Counted from the first letter of the stretch, positions 44,570-55,926 are shown. The stretch is 64,000 nucleotides of DNA from Vibrio spartinae (GCF_024347135.1 NZ_AP024907.1:1665001-1729000), one strand, 5' to 3'. Notes: generated from the sequence alone by a model not told the origin. Numbers and translations: made by a program.

Positions 44570-46522
44570 TCATGATTGCATGTGTTTATCAATGCCCGGT
44601 TGAATGAGGGGGAGATAAACATCAATTGTTGTGCCTTCGCCCACTTGTGAATTGAGCTGAATCCAGCCTTGATGCTGTTGAATTATCTGCTGACAGACTG
44701 AAAGGCCGATCCCGAGACCGAAGTTTCCTTCTTTTTTGGTGGTAAAGTTTAGTTCAAAAATTCTATCTTGGAGTTCACTCGGAATACCGGTCCCATTATC
44801 GGTCACGGTAACACACAAGTAAGCGCGATGTTGATGTTCGATCTGACAGGTGTGTATTTCAATCTTGCCATTGTGTTCAGGAAGCGCGTCGAGTGCATTT
44901 GACAATAGGTTGACCCAGACTTGTTGTAATGCGGTGGGTTGACCGTAAACCAATGCGTTTTCGGTATATTCTTTGATCAACTGATATCTTTTGAGTCGGT
45001 TTTCAAAAATGACCAAGGTATCTTCAATGCCCTCATGAATATTGACGGGAAGATAGCCTTCATCGTCTTTACGCGCATAACTTTTCAGACCTTTGACCAT
45101 ATCTGTGATCCGTTGCGCGCAGATGAGCACGGACCGCAGCGCATTCCCTGTTTTCATATAATGTTCAAGTTGATGAACGTACGCCTTGGCGTCGGTCTTG
45201 TCTGTTGTGAGCTGTTTGATGAGATCACGATCATGATCCAGTTGTAATTTGACCAATTTTTTGGCGAGGCTGCGGTCCGGTAACTGATTTTCCAGCGCTT
45301 TTACCCGTTGTCTCTCTTCTGATGTTGAAAGCGGAGAGACGGTCATGGCACGGTGCAGTAACGCAGTTGCTTGCTCAGTCAATGCCGATGTGTGTGTATT
45401 GAACACCCACTGAATTTGCTCGGCCAGTGTTTCAGCACCGCGTTGGATCGCCGCGACCGGGTTATTCAGTTCATGGGCGACCCCGGCCACGAGTTGACCG
45501 AGGACGGCAAGCTTCTCCCGTTCGACTAACTGTTGCTGAGTGGCTTCCAGTGATTCGAGCGTTTTCTGTAATTCCAGCTTTGTGGTAATACTGCGTTGTA
45601 GGCGTCGGTTAAAATGACGTAAAAGTAAATTAGTGAACAGCGGCAAGAGTTGACTGTCGGAATGCATCACCTTGGCAAAAACTTCTCGATCAAGCTTGAT
45701 GACATGGGCTTTGGTTAGTGTGACCGCCGTTGAAAATGAAGGCTCGCCCGTCACAAATGACATCCCACCGACCAGGTTTCCTTTTTGATGTCGAACGACT
45801 TCGCGTTCATGACCAAGTTCATCTCGCTTAAACAGGGCAACCTCTCCTTGCGTGATAAACCAGAGAAACTGATTTTCTTCGCCTTCTTGGGTGAGCAGGT
45901 GATTCGGGGAGTAAGTCCGGCATGCGTGGGTTTCATCTTTTTGCTCAAAGAAGGCATACAGGAGGATGATCACCTTTTCTGCCAGTTCGGTGTCACTCAT
46001 CTGATGGTAATCATGAATAAATCCCTGGCGGAAATGTCGCATAGAATTATCCACATGGGCGCGTAAGAGTTGTTTCTGGTCGAGCACTTGACTGTAGTCT
46101 AATAAGTTGTCAGATTCGGTGTCGAGAATAAATTGGGTCAGTTCTTTGTGGGCGGTTTGGTACAAAATTTGGTCGGGCAGTGGCTTGGTGAGCGCGTGAT
46201 CCAATCTTCCTTCATTAACGGCAGACAAAATGACCTGAATATCTTTCCCCGCGCTGATGAGTACTTTTCTGGCATCCTTGGTATGTGGCTGTTTGTCAAG
46301 CTGAATTAAGAAATCAGCGCCATTGAGCGCATCATGGTGGCAGGCGATCACTAAAGCAACAATTTGTAAACGTTGATGAATAAAATCCAGTGTATACTGC
46401 GCGTCGCTGATAGAATCGACACAATATAGATCGAACAGGCCAGTAAAAGGGGTCAGTTCATGCTGATACTGTTCCACACTGATCGGGTTGTTATCTAAGC
46501 ATATAATCGCGTAGTGGTTCAC
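44570..46522 (-). CDS. Histidine kinase with degenerate receiver and cNMP-binding domain
   Basis: GTG 46522 (VNHYAIICLDNNP) is the likely start. Order: N-terminal receiver-like domain (about 1-120), a CRP-type cyclic-nucleotide-binding domain (about 190-320: LWFITQGEVALFKRDELG, VGGMSFVTGEPSFS), a coiled coil, the H-box GVAHELNNPVAAIQ and an HATPase (LLSNALDALPEH, TDNGTGIP, GLGIGLSVCQQI). In the receiver the phospho-acceptor position reads VIACHHDAL, with His in place of Asp, and the acidic pair is DNN, so it probably cannot be phosphorylated. The regulator at 44045 is its likely partner. Confidence 0.87.
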   Translation of the reverse strand: MNHYAIICLDNNPISVEQYQHELTPFTGLFDLYCVDSISDAQYTLDFIHQRLQIVALVIACHHDALNGADFLIQLDKQPHTKDARKVLISAGKDIQVILSAVNEGRLDHALTKPLPDQILYQTAHKELTQFILDTESDNLLDYSQVLDQKQLLRAHVDNSMRHFRQGFIHDYHQMSDTELAEKVIILLYAFFEQKDETHACRTYSPNHLLTQEGEENQFLWFITQGEVALFKRDELGHEREVVRHQKGNLVGGMSFVTGEPSFSTAVTLTKAHVIKLDREVFAKVMHSDSQLLPLFTNLLLRHFNRRLQRSITTKLELQKTLESLEATQQQLVEREKLAVLGQLVAGVAHELNNPVAAIQRGAETLAEQIQWVFNTHTSALTEQATALLHRAMTVSPLSTSEERQRVKALENQLPDRSLAKKLVKLQLDHDRDLIKQLTTDKTDAKAYVHQLEHYMKTGNALRSVLICAQRITDMVKGLKSYARKDDEGYLPVNIHEGIEDTLVIFENRLKRYQLIKEYTENALVYGQPTALQQVWVNLLSNALDALPEHNGKIEIHTCQIEHQHRAYLCVTVTDNGTGIPSELQDRIFELNFTTKKEGNFGLGIGLSVCQQIIQQHQGWIQLNSQVGEGTTIDVYLPLIQPGIDKHMQS

Positions 46523-46789
46523 AATGCTCTCACGGATAAGAATATTTTTCTGAAATTTTACCAAGGTTTTACTGATAGGGGTGAGAGCTGAGTTCTATAA
46601 TGAGCGGTTTGTCGGTGAAAAGAAATGCAACAGTCTGGATTGCATGATTGATGTGAATGTCATCGATAAATACACATTGAAAGTGTAAGAATAAATATTC
46701 AAATGACTTTTTTCTGAAACGGATGAGTATCTGTTTCAAGGTTATTTGAGTATGTATGATAGACAAATAAACCAAAGAGATCCTGTGTT

Positions 46790-48043
46790 ATGAATCAACT
46801 TAAAAAAGTAGCAGCAGTTGGCGGTGCGGTCTGCTTAATGGCCTGTTGGCCATTAGTCGTCGGACAGATAGCCGAAAGAGTATTTCAAGACAATATTGGC
46901 AATATTGATAATCAGTTGGTGACCGCAAAAGTACTGAATTATGACCGTGGATATCTTTCGTCACATGTTCAAACGGAGATTCAGGTGACTGACCCGGGTT
47001 TAAAAGCCCAGATGCAGCATGATGATTTACCCACGTCATGGGTTTTGAACAGTGATGTGAAACATGGTCTTTTTTCGATTGATGCGGTTACTCAGTTAGA
47101 CAATCAGCCGGATGAGTCTCTCAAAATCGTGACTCAGACACAACTCAACGGCAATACCCATTTTGAAATCGATAGCCAAGTGACGCATTATCAGGGCACC
47201 ACATGGTCGATCACATCCACACCGATGTCCTTGTCTGGTGATGTGACAACGTTAGGTGAAATTGATTATCGGCTGGATGTCCCATCAGTACAGTTTAGTC
47301 ATGCTGATCTTCAAATTAATTTAAACAATTTCTATGGCAATGGTCAGGGTAAGAAAGAGAAAGGATTCTGGGTTGGTTCTCAAACGCTCCAAGTCGATAA
47401 AACAGTGATGTCTGATGCTTCTGGGCTCGGTGATTTTATTTTAGAGAATGTCGGATATCAGAACACCTCATCAATGGATGCGGATCGGGCCCGGTACGAT
47501 ACTCGCCAACAGTTTAATATTGCTAAAATTTCGGCTCAGGATGGTGTGGTTGAACATCTGAATGTTATTTTCTCGATGGGGCAGCTTGATGTCGATAGTT
47601 TGGCGAAGATCGCTGAAATATTGGAGCACTATGCCGATATCACACCGGCTGATGCGCAAAATTTACAGCAAGCACTTGATCAATTGGTTGCCAAAGGTTT
47701 TTCAATTGCATTAGAACAGCTGGACATCGGTTTAGCACAAGGACAAATCGAGTCTAAAGTTGATTTGAAATTGCCCGCAGATATGCAAAGTACACCACAA
47801 GATCCGCTAGAAGTTGTCAAAAAACTGACGGGGCATGTGGAAAGCCAAGTGCCTAAAGCGGTTGCTGATGCTTTCCCGGTATTGCAGCAAGGGGTCGATG
47901 AACTGGTGACCATGAAAATGATGCGGGAAAATGGTGATGTCTATCAGATGAACGCAACCGTGCAAGATGGCGACCTTGTGTTTGAAAGTGGTAAAAAAGT
48001 GCCGCTGATGGTGATATTGATGTCAGCGATGATGCAAATGTAA
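46790..48043 (+). CDS. YdgA-family (DUF945) periplasmic protein
   Basis: The 417-residue protein has an N-terminal membrane or signal segment (VAAVGGAVCLMACWPLVVGQ) and the DUF945 pattern of beta repeats (YDRGYLSSHVQTEIQV, HGLFSIDAVTQLD). Family members are envelope proteins of unclear function. It has its own terminator at 48097. Confidence 0.8.
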   Translation: MNQLKKVAAVGGAVCLMACWPLVVGQIAERVFQDNIGNIDNQLVTAKVLNYDRGYLSSHVQTEIQVTDPGLKAQMQHDDLPTSWVLNSDVKHGLFSIDAVTQLDNQPDESLKIVTQTQLNGNTHFEIDSQVTHYQGTTWSITSTPMSLSGDVTTLGEIDYRLDVPSVQFSHADLQINLNNFYGNGQGKKEKGFWVGSQTLQVDKTVMSDASGLGDFILENVGYQNTSSMDADRARYDTRQQFNIAKISAQDGVVEHLNVIFSMGQLDVDSLAKIAEILEHYADITPADAQNLQQALDQLVAKGFSIALEQLDIGLAQGQIESKVDLKLPADMQSTPQDPLEVVKKLTGHVESQVPKAVADAFPVLQQGVDELVTMKMMRENGDVYQMNATVQDGDLVFESGKKVPLMVILMSAMMQM

Positions 48044-48096
48044 CCATTCTTTATCGTTCAATCGATTTATGCTGGGTTATTTCAGTACCAGTATTC

Positions 48097-48129
48097 GAAA
48101 AGAGGCAATTTGCCTCTTTTCTGCTTTTT
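48097..48129 (+). terminator. Terminator after the YdgA-like gene
   Basis: GAAAAGAGGCA pairs with TGCCTCTTTTC, followed by a seven-T run at 48124-48130. Confidence 0.8.
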
Positions 48130-48202
48130 TTGTCACAGGAAAAGTGATATTAATCAAAGCTTCTATTATAAACGCATGATTGACCGTAGGAGCAACGAAC
48201 CC

Positions 48203-49297
48203 ATGAAGTTAAAGTCTGACACCGTGTATAACTTCAGTGCAGGCCCGGCAGCTTTACCAAAAGCCGTGATGGAACAGGCGCAATCCGAATTTATCAACTG
48301 GAATCAACTGGGCACATCGGTGATGGAAATCAGCCATCGCAGTAAAGAGTTTATTCAAGTCGCCCAAGCGGCAGAGCAGGATCTTCGGGATCTGTTGAAT
48401 ATTCCTGATAATTATAAAGTCCTGTTTTGTCAGGGGGGGGCCAGAGCACAATTTGCGGCGGTGCCGTTGAACTTATTGGGTCAGTCAAGCAAGGCGACTT
48501 ATATTGATGCCGGATACTGGGCAGAGAGTGCAATTGATGAAGCGAGTAAATACTGCAACATCGATGTATTTACTGCCAAAACCGATATTGACGGACAATT
48601 GGCCGTGAAACCAGCCGATGAGTGGCAAATTGCACCGGATTCAGCGTATGTCCACTTCTGTCCGAATGAAACCATTGATGGTATTGAAATTAATGATTTG
48701 CCGGTCACGGATAAACCAATCGTGGCAGATATGTCTTCCAATATTCTGTCTCGGGAAATTGATGTCAGTCAGTACGGTGTGATTTATGCCGGTGCCCAGA
48801 AAAATATTGGACCGGCGGGGATTACGATTGTCATCGTTCGGGATGATTTACTTGAACTTGCGCATAAGATGCTACCGAGTGTCCTGAACTATAAAGAACT
48901 GGCGGAAAAAGATTCGATGTTCAATACGCCGCCAACATATGCTTGGTATCTTTCTGGTTTGGTCTTTAAATGGCTGAAAAGTCAGGGTGGGGTTAAAGCC
49001 ATTGAGCAGATCAACCGTGAGAAGGCCGAGACACTTTATGGCTACATCGATCAGTCGCCGTTTTATCGCAATACGATTCACCCGAACAATCGGTCTCGGA
49101 TGAATGTTCCGTTCCAGTTGGCAAAACCTGAACTGGATGGCAAGTTCCTTGAACTGGCAAAAGAAAGAGGTTTGGTGGCATTAAAAGGTCACCGTGCCGT
49201 GGGTGGTATGCGAGCGTCAATTTATAATGCAATGACGTTAGAAGGTGTTCAGGCATTGGTTGCATTTATGCAAGAATTTGAGGCGGAATACGCATAA
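48203..49297 (+). CDS. serC: Phosphoserine aminotransferase SerC
   Basis: ATG 48203 ([19 protein letters not shown]) has AGGAG 10 bp upstream; the longer frame begins inside the preceding terminator. The 364-residue PLP enzyme has the lysine in [12 protein letters not shown] and the substrate motif SHRSKEF. It makes O-phosphoserine for serine synthesis and acts in pyridoxine synthesis. Confidence 0.95.
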   Translation: MKLKSDTVYNFSAGPAALPKAVMEQAQSEFINWNQLGTSVMEISHRSKEFIQVAQAAEQDLRDLLNIPDNYKVLFCQGGARAQFAAVPLNLLGQSSKATYIDAGYWAESAIDEASKYCNIDVFTAKTDIDGQLAVKPADEWQIAPDSAYVHFCPNETIDGIEINDLPVTDKPIVADMSSNILSREIDVSQYGVIYAGAQKNIGPAGITIVIVRDDLLELAHKMLPSVLNYKELAEKDSMFNTPPTYAWYLSGLVFKWLKSQGGVKAIEQINREKAETLYGYIDQSPFYRNTIHPNNRSRMNVPFQLAKPELDGKFLELAKERGLVALKGHRAVGGMRASIYNAMTLEGVQALVAFMQEFEAEYA

Positions 49298-49320
49298 TCC
49301 TGAATTCACGTCATATTGAT

Positions 49321-49352
49321 AAAAAACGCAGCCAATGTGCTGCGTTTTTTTA
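49321..49352. terminator. serC terminator, bidirectional
   Basis: AACGCAGC and GCTGCGTT form the stem, with A- and T-runs on both sides; it can serve serC and the convergent YgiQ gene. Confidence 0.8.
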
Positions 49353-49362
49353 TGGGTTACGA

Positions 49363-51606
49363 TTATTTTACCCGTTTTGATTTGGCGGTATTTCTGCCAC
49401 GCTGCTGCGATTTTTCCGGCTGAGATGACGTTCCCTGAGGTCGCGTTCCTTGAGATCGCGTTCCTTGAGACTGATCACGGCCCTCGCGTAATGGCGCAAA
49501 TCCCGGTTGAGATTTGGTATGTTTGGTTGCAAAACGCTTTGCCCCGTGTCTGCCGGACTGTCTGCGTTGCGCCGGTGTTTGCTTTTGTTGGTCATCTGCC
49601 GGAATCAGACAGTGCGGACCGTCACCAATCAGATGTTTTTTACCCATATCGACCAGAGCTTGTCGTATTAATGACCAGTTATTCGGATCATGATAGCGAA
49701 GTAATGCTTTATGCAAACGGCGCTGACGCTCTCCTTTCGCTACTGGAACAATATTACGCTTTTTATATTTGACGCGTTTGAGAGGATTTGTCTCCGCATG
49801 GTACATGGCTGTGGCGTTACACATCGGGGACGGGTAAAAATTTTGAACCTGATCGCATTCGAAATTATTTTTCTTCAGCCATAGCGCCAAGTTCAACATA
49901 TCTTCATCTTCGGTGCCGGGATGAGCCGAGATGAAGTAGGGGATCAAATACTGTTTTTTCCCTGCTTCAGCACTGTATTGCTCGAACATGGTTTTGAACT
50001 GTTCGTAACTGCCCATACCGGGCTTCATCATCAGATCTAACGGCCCTTTTTCAGTATGTTCCGGCGCAATCTTCAAATAGCCGCCGACATGATGGGTCAC
50101 CAGCTCTTTAACATATTCCGGGGATTCGATAGCTAAGTCGTAGCGGACACCGGAGGCAATCAATACTTTCTTGATGCCTGTAACTTGGCGGGCTGAACGG
50201 TATAGATCAATCGTGTGTTTGTGATCGGTATTGAGCTTATGGCAGATGCCCGGGAATACACAGGAAGGGCGGCGGCAATTGGCTTCAGCTTTCGGGTCCG
50301 AGCAGCCTAAACGATACATGTTAGCTGTTGGCCCGCCGAGATCAGAGATTGTACCGGTAAAGCCGGGAACTTTGTCACGAATCTCTTGCAGCTCTTCCAG
50401 AATCGATTCTTTTGAACGATTCTGAATGATCCGGCCTTCGTGCTCGGTGATTGAACAGAATGAACAGCCACCAAAGCAGCCACGCATAATATTGACCGAT
50501 GTCTTGATCATATCGTAGGCCGGAATTTTTGCTTTTCCGTAGCGAGGATGCGGTACTCGGGCATAAGGCAGGCCAAACACAAAATCCATTTCTTCGGTAG
50601 ACAGCGGAATCGGCGCCTGATTGACCCATAACTCCCGATCACCATGTTTTTGTATCAGCGCCCGTCCTGAGTATGGGTTGGTTTCCAGATGAAGCACCCG
50701 GCTCGCGTGTGCATAAAGAATCCGGTCATTGACCAGTTTTTCATACGACGGGAGGCGAACTGCCGTTGTTTCTGCATCATGGCGGGACGGACGAATGGTA
50801 ATCGGTTGTGCCGCTGTTTCACCGGTGGTATTGGTTTCACAGTCGGGTTCCGCTTGATAAGGATTGGTTGGCACAAAGGGTTTCCCCGGCTTTTCTATCC
50901 GTGAAGAGTCGATAACCCGATAGCTGTCAGGGGTTTGTGAACAGATCACGGCTGTGCCCCGGATGCGTGTCATCGACTGAATCGGTTCTCCCTGAGCCAG
51001 TCGGTGAGCAACGTCGACCAGTGCCCGTTCAGCATTACCAAATAGCAGAATATCAGCCTTGGCATCAAATAAGATCGAACGGCGGATTTTATCGGACCAG
51101 TAGTCATAATGGGCGACACGGCGAAGGCTAGCTTCGATACCCCCTAAAACAATCGGTGTCTCTTTATAGGCTTCGCGGCAGCGTTGCGAATAGACCAGTG
51201 TCGCTCGATCCGGCCGTTTTCCGCCCTCATTTCCGGGCGTGTAGGCATCATCATGACGCAGTTTTTTATCTGCGGTATAACGATTGATCATCGAGTCCAT
51301 GTTGCCGGCAGTGATGCCAAAAAACAGATTTGGCTGTCCCAGCGCCATAAAATCATCTTTGTTATGCCACGCCGGTTGCGAAATAATCCCGACCCGGAAT
51401 CCCTGCGCTTCGAGCAGACGGCCGATAATCGCCATGCCAAAGCTTGGGTGATCGACATAGGCATCACCGGTGACGATGATGACATCACAGCTATCCCAGC
51501 CCAACTGGTCCATTTCTTGTCTGCTGGTTGGCAGAAACGGTGCGTGACCAAAGCACTTGGCCCAGTAGGGTTCATAACGATGAATTGGCGTAGTGGCGCT
51601 GTGCAT
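49363..51606 (-). CDS. YgiQ-family radical SAM protein
   Basis: The 747-residue protein has the YgiQ N-terminal domain ([17 protein letters not shown]) and a radical SAM cluster motif Cys-x3-Cys-x2-Cys in [11 protein letters not shown], with a second Cys-rich region ([12 protein letters not shown]). The C-terminal 70 residues are basic and low-complexity, including three 5-residue repeats encoded at 49430-49474. Function of YgiQ is not established. Confidence 0.9.
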   Translation of the reverse strand: MHSATTPIHRYEPYWAKCFGHAPFLPTSRQEMDQLGWDSCDVIIVTGDAYVDHPSFGMAIIGRLLEAQGFRVGIISQPAWHNKDDFMALGQPNLFFGITAGNMDSMINRYTADKKLRHDDAYTPGNEGGKRPDRATLVYSQRCREAYKETPIVLGGIEASLRRVAHYDYWSDKIRRSILFDAKADILLFGNAERALVDVAHRLAQGEPIQSMTRIRGTAVICSQTPDSYRVIDSSRIEKPGKPFVPTNPYQAEPDCETNTTGETAAQPITIRPSRHDAETTAVRLPSYEKLVNDRILYAHASRVLHLETNPYSGRALIQKHGDRELWVNQAPIPLSTEEMDFVFGLPYARVPHPRYGKAKIPAYDMIKTSVNIMRGCFGGCSFCSITEHEGRIIQNRSKESILEELQEIRDKVPGFTGTISDLGGPTANMYRLGCSDPKAEANCRRPSCVFPGICHKLNTDHKHTIDLYRSARQVTGIKKVLIASGVRYDLAIESPEYVKELVTHHVGGYLKIAPEHTEKGPLDLMMKPGMGSYEQFKTMFEQYSAEAGKKQYLIPYFISAHPGTEDEDMLNLALWLKKNNFECDQVQNFYPSPMCNATAMYHAETNPLKRVKYKKRNIVPVAKGERQRRLHKALLRYHDPNNWSLIRQALVDMGKKHLIGDGPHCLIPADDQQKQTPAQRRQSGRHGAKRFATKHTKSQPGFAPLREGRDQSQGTRSQGTRPQGTSSQPEKSQQRGRNTAKSKRVK
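49430..49474 (-). repeat. Three 15-bp tandem repeats in the ygiQ tail
   Basis: Units GTTCCCTGAGGTCGC, GTTCCTTGAGATCGC and GTTCCTTGAGACTGA are adjacent and encode SQGTR-type pentapeptides in the disordered C-terminus. Confidence 0.8.
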
Positions 51607-51779
51607 ATTTTGACCTCATGAATGTGCGGCGGGCATTATAGCGGCAAGTGGGGGGACTCGCCAGCCTCATTCATCCACAAAATTAATCGGGTGATTGATT
51701 TGTCATGATAAGGGCTTGTTGACACGATGTGCCTCGACAGTTCTGCATCATTCGGCTTTCATCCAACTGCGTTTTTGGT

Positions 51780-52493
51780 ATGATCACGCTATCTAATTTT
51801 ATGCCAGATTTCGTTATGCTGAATGCTTTTATTGCCGTATTGCTTCCAATGACCGCCGGAGCACAACTCATTCTTACGCTTGTTTTGACTAAAGGAGAAA
51901 TTTGTCCGGGGCAGCGGGGAAGAATTCACCGCATTTTACCGCTTTTATTGGTGCTATGGCTGCTGGTTGCTTCCCAACATTTATATACATTATTAAATGT
52001 TGCGCTGATTGGGTATTTCTATTCTCAGGTTAAAACGGGTAAGACGCGACAGGAAGGACCACTCAAAATACTTTACCTCGCAAATGGCGTGGCCGGACTG
52101 ACAATGCTTGATGCCATATTGACTGCACCCAATTGGGTTGCTGCGGTGATGTTGATATTGTCATGCTTATTGTTGGGGGCAATCGCCGCGCATTGGTTAC
52201 TGACGATTGCCAGAACGCGTCTGCAAGCTTTTCATCGACTGTTACCGATTGCAGGGATTCTGGCGGCGATGTTACTGACGCTTTGTATCGTACCGCTGAC
52301 TGCCAATATGGATCCGATGCAGTTGCAAAACATGCTTCACGCTATTTTACTCAGTTTCTCTTTGTTAGTGACGGCTGTGATTATCTGGTCGTGGCATTTA
52401 CTGACGGCCAAAAGTGCAGATAAAATTCAGTTGGGTATCTCCTGTTTGGTGCTTCTAACGTCGCTGACCGGATTTCACCAGTTGTATTTCTAA
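51780..52493 (+). CDS. Multi-pass membrane protein, unknown
   Basis: I do not recognise this family. About seven hydrophobic segments are visible (for example LLVLWLLVASQHLYTLLNVAL, AAVMLILSCLLLGAIAAHWLL, ILAAMLLTLCIVPL). The start is uncertain: ATG 51780, 51801 or 51816 are possible, none with a clear ribosome binding site. It stands divergent from ygiQ and upstream of the DUF4250 gene. Confidence 0.65.
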   Translation: MITLSNFMPDFVMLNAFIAVLLPMTAGAQLILTLVLTKGEICPGQRGRIHRILPLLLVLWLLVASQHLYTLLNVALIGYFYSQVKTGKTRQEGPLKILYLANGVAGLTMLDAILTAPNWVAAVMLILSCLLLGAIAAHWLLTIARTRLQAFHRLLPIAGILAAMLLTLCIVPLTANMDPMQLQNMLHAILLSFSLLVTAVIIWSWHLLTAKSADKIQLGISCLVLLTSLTGFHQLYF

Positions 52494-52600
52494 TTCGGTT
52501 ATACTTTTATTCAGTTGTTTGTCAGGATTTCGCACTACACTTAAACTTGGTTGATTTTATTCAGGCTGATAGCCTCAGAATCACCGAAAGGAGGATAGTG

Positions 52601-52798
52601 ATGGACTTTTCAATGATTGATCGTTTAGAACATTCGATTTTACTTGGGATCGTCAATGAGAAACTGCGGCTCGAATGTGAAAGTTTTGATGATTTAGTGA
52701 CCACTTATGAGTTTAACTCCCAAGCAGTGCTCGATAAGTTAGGTCATCTGGGTTATCAGTATGATCCGCTCACCAATCAATTTAAAGCCGAAAACTGA
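52601..52798 (+). CDS. DUF4250 protein
   Basis: ATG 52601 has AAAGGAGG 5 bp upstream. The 65-residue protein (MDFSMIDRLEHSILLGIVNE...) matches the short DUF4250 family. Function unknown; small, soluble and helical. Confidence 0.8.
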   Translation: MDFSMIDRLEHSILLGIVNEKLRLECESFDDLVTTYEFNSQAVLDKLGHLGYQYDPLTNQFKAEN

Positions 52799-52953
52799 GT
52801 GTGTTCATCGGCTGAGAATGGTTGAGCATCATTGAACGCCCGATGGCAGACCGGAATAACAAAGGCCGGATGTTATTTCCGGCTCTTGTTATTGGGAGGC
52901 TTTGCTTAGATTCATTGGTAGCGTGAATCATTGGATATGTTTGAGCGCTGATG

Positions 52954-53430
52954 TTACTCGGGTTCATGATCTTTGACTGGGGTGTAAAAGGAGCGTTTCG
53001 GACTATCCAGAACCACATGCGTTGTGACCCGCCGGATTTTAGGATTCTCCTGCATTAGCCTCTCGATAAACGCATCATATTCCAGTGCTGTGGCTGCGGT
53101 CACCAAGACCATCAGGTCGAACTGGCCGGTTACATAATAGATTTGCTGGATATTTTCTTTCTGTTCGGCCCAGCTTTTGAAGTGGGAGAGTGTCTGGTAG
53201 TTGTCTCGTTCGATCTCTAAACCCGCCAGAAAGCTCATATGACTGACCAGATATTGTGGATCAATGATCGCCACTTCCTGTTGAATGACCCCAGCCTGAC
53301 GTAATTTTTTGATCCGACGCTGGACGGCGGATGCCGATAATCCAACCTGTTCTGCAATCCGTTCGGTTTGAAGCCGACAGTTGCGTTGCATAATATCCAG
53401 TATTTTCTTATCAAATAAGTCGAGTTGCAT
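52954..53430 (-). CDS. Lrp/AsnC-family regulator
   Basis: The 158-residue protein has the N-terminal helix-turn-helix (AEQVGLSASAVQRRIKKL) and the C-terminal RAM ligand domain (IYYVTGQFDLMVLVTA). It is divergent from the trans-sulfuration enzyme at 53650 and probably regulates it in response to an amino acid. Confidence 0.9.
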   Translation of the reverse strand: MQLDLFDKKILDIMQRNCRLQTERIAEQVGLSASAVQRRIKKLRQAGVIQQEVAIIDPQYLVSHMSFLAGLEIERDNYQTLSHFKSWAEQKENIQQIYYVTGQFDLMVLVTAATALEYDAFIERLMQENPKIRRVTTHVVLDSPKRSFYTPVKDHEPE

Positions 53431-53649
53431 ATTTTAAGGTCTCGGAGTGCGGATTTTCTGCATATTACGATAAAAAATGCATAAAATCACAACTTGGTGC
53501 GGTGATTTCTCCGTTCAGCGGCTCTTTTTTACCCGATACTGTCTGCTCCAAGATGAGGCGCGTCACCGTTCGCATCTATCCTATGGTGCACTCTATTGTT
53601 GTGCATCCTATGTTTGAAACCTATTTGACACTTATGGAAGCTTGTATCG

Positions 53650-54858
53650 ATGTCTAAGCCCTTGCAGTATTGTCCTGAAACGCTGGCACTGTCAGCTGGT
53701 TTTTTTCCGGACCAGCAAACCCAAGCCACGACCCCCCACATTACGATGTCGGTCAATCACAGTTTTGTTCCAGAAGAGGGTTCATTTTCTGCGAACGGGA
53801 TTGCGGATTTGGCCGATGCGCCTTTTTTGTATGCCGGCTGGACTAATCCGACCGTCCGCCAGCTTGAACAGCGCATTGCTGCACTGGAATGTACTGATGA
53901 TGCCTATGCGACGACAACCGGTATGGCTGCATTGTCGGCGGTGTTTTTTTCACTGCTTCGTGCCGGTGATCATTTGATTATCAGTGATGTCTGTTATGCC
54001 GCCGTTTATGAGCTGGCAAGAGATGTGCTGCCCGATTACGGTATTGAAGTGACGCCGGTGAATCTGACGGATCTCGATGCGGTCGCGCAGGCGATTCGTC
54101 CCAATACCAAACTGATACATGCTGAGAGTCCCTGTAACCCATTACTTCGGCTGACGGATTTGGCACAACTGGCCCATTTAGCCAAACAGCATCATGTACT
54201 GTTGTCGGTTGATTCCACCTTTGCTACGCCAGTGATTACTCGTCCGGCAACGCTGGGGGTTGATCTTGTGATTCACTCTCTGACTAAATTTATCAATGGT
54301 CACGGGGATGCATTGGGCGGATGTGTTGCGGGGAGTAAAGCTTTGATTGCACAAATTCGTTCCAGAGCGGCGGCGCATTTTGGTGCAACGATCAGCGCTC
54401 AAAATGCCTGGCTGATTATGCGTGGTATCGAAACATTATATCCACGGATGAAAACTATCAGTGATTCCGCGTTACAGATCGCGCAATGGCTGGCAAACCA
54501 TCCCCGGGTCAAACAAGTGAATTATCCGGGACTGGCTTCTCACCCCCAATATACACTGGCAACTGAGCAAATGGCTTATGGCGGGGGAGTGATTGTCTTT
54601 CAGATCGATGCGATGGATGAGATTGCGCAACGGTTTGCGAGAGATGCTCGCTTATTTTATTACGCCTATTCGATCGGTCACCAGCGTAGTTTGGCAGTCT
54701 TACTAAAAACGGCGGACTTGATGGCATCGACTTACCGGATGACCACTGAGCAGGAACGACAATACCGACGCTATGCCGGAGATGGGGTATTCCGGCTGTC
54801 GATTGGTCTGGAAAATCCACATGATCTGATTGAAGAACTTGACCGGTTACTGTGTTGA
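53650..54858 (+). CDS. Cys/Met-metabolism PLP enzyme (trans-sulfuration family)
   Basis: The 402-residue protein has the gamma-family core: YAGWTNPTVRQLEQRIAALE, TTTGMAALSAVFF, SVDSTFATPV and the PLP lysine in HSLTKFINGHGDALGG. Methionine gamma-lyase, cystathionine gamma-synthase or beta-lyase activity cannot be told apart. The divergent Lrp gene and the metR gene nearby suggest sulfur amino-acid breakdown or synthesis. Confidence 0.87.
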   Translation: MSKPLQYCPETLALSAGFFPDQQTQATTPHITMSVNHSFVPEEGSFSANGIADLADAPFLYAGWTNPTVRQLEQRIAALECTDDAYATTTGMAALSAVFFSLLRAGDHLIISDVCYAAVYELARDVLPDYGIEVTPVNLTDLDAVAQAIRPNTKLIHAESPCNPLLRLTDLAQLAHLAKQHHVLLSVDSTFATPVITRPATLGVDLVIHSLTKFINGHGDALGGCVAGSKALIAQIRSRAAAHFGATISAQNAWLIMRGIETLYPRMKTISDSALQIAQWLANHPRVKQVNYPGLASHPQYTLATEQMAYGGGVIVFQIDAMDEIAQRFARDARLFYYAYSIGHQRSLAVLLKTADLMASTYRMTTEQERQYRRYAGDGVFRLSIGLENPHDLIEELDRLLC

Positions 54859-55119
54859 TGAGTGCGGCTTGATTTTTGCTTATCTCTTGTTAGAGCACTA
54901 GAGAGGGCAAGGAATGAACAGTGTATTATACTGTCCATATTATTTGATTTTTTTGTAGATAAAATGGTGATTAATTGCAATGAAAGTATTGAAAGATACT
55001 ACTGTTCTGGCGCACTATGTTAAGGATAACTTTGCTGAATCATTCAGCTAAAGTTCACAACACAACATCGCATTTCCTGATGGAAATGGTCACGGATATA
55101 AAAATCATAAAGGGACAAT

Positions 55120-55926
55120 ATGAATAAAATATTAAAATCAGCCATTGCCGGGGCGATACTTGCCTGTTCGGCATTGACGACTCAGGTTTATGCCGCATCC
55201 TCTGCACTGGAAAACATCCTGAATAAAGGAGAACTCAGAGCTTGTTTTGACGCTGGTTATGTGCCGTTTGAAATGAAGACCAAAGATGGTCGTTTTGTCG
55301 GTTTCGATTTAGATATGGCAAAACATATGGCACGTTCTATCGGTGTGAAATTTGTGCCGGTCAATACCGCATGGGATGGGATTATTCCTGCCTTGCAGAC
55401 CGACAAATGCGATATCATTATTTCCGGGATGACGATTACACCGGAGCGCAACCTGAAAGTTAACTTTGCCGACCCTTATATTGTCATCGGACAGTCGGTA
55501 CTGATTTCGCCTAAACTGGCGGGCAAAGTGAAAAGTTACCAGGACCTGAATGATCCGAAATATACTTTAACCAGTAAGCTGGGCACCACGGGCGCAGATG
55601 CTGCGAAACGTTATATTCCGAAAGCGAAGCTGGATCTTTATGACACAGAAGTGGATGCGGTGCTTCAAGTCTCGAATGGTAAAGCAGATGCCTATGTGTA
55701 TGATTTACCATATAATGCTATTTATGCCGCACAGCATTCACAGCAGGTGGACCATCTGGATACACCGTTTACCTATGAACCACTGGGATGGGCGATTCGT
55801 CAGGATGATCCGAATTTCCTGAATTTCCTGAACAATTATCTGCGTCAGGTAAAAGGTGATGGCACTTACCAGCGTATTTATGATAAATGGTTCAAATCTG
55901 ATAGCTGGCTGAAGGATGTTCAGTAA
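55120..55926 (+). CDS. Polar amino-acid ABC importer, binding protein
   Basis: The 268-residue protein has a signal peptide ending VYA and the family-3 binding-protein core (GELRACFDAGYVPFEMKTKD, VGFDLDMAKHMA, TDKCDIIISGMTITPER). Arg in SGMTITPER contacts the ligand carboxylate in this family. It is first in a three-gene importer operon. Confidence 0.92.
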   Translation: MNKILKSAIAGAILACSALTTQVYAASSALENILNKGELRACFDAGYVPFEMKTKDGRFVGFDLDMAKHMARSIGVKFVPVNTAWDGIIPALQTDKCDIIISGMTITPERNLKVNFADPYIVIGQSVLISPKLAGKVKSYQDLNDPKYTLTSKLGTTGADAAKRYIPKAKLDLYDTEVDAVLQVSNGKADAYVYDLPYNAIYAAQHSQQVDHLDTPFTYEPLGWAIRQDDPNFLNFLNNYLRQVKGDGTYQRIYDKWFKSDSWLKDVQ

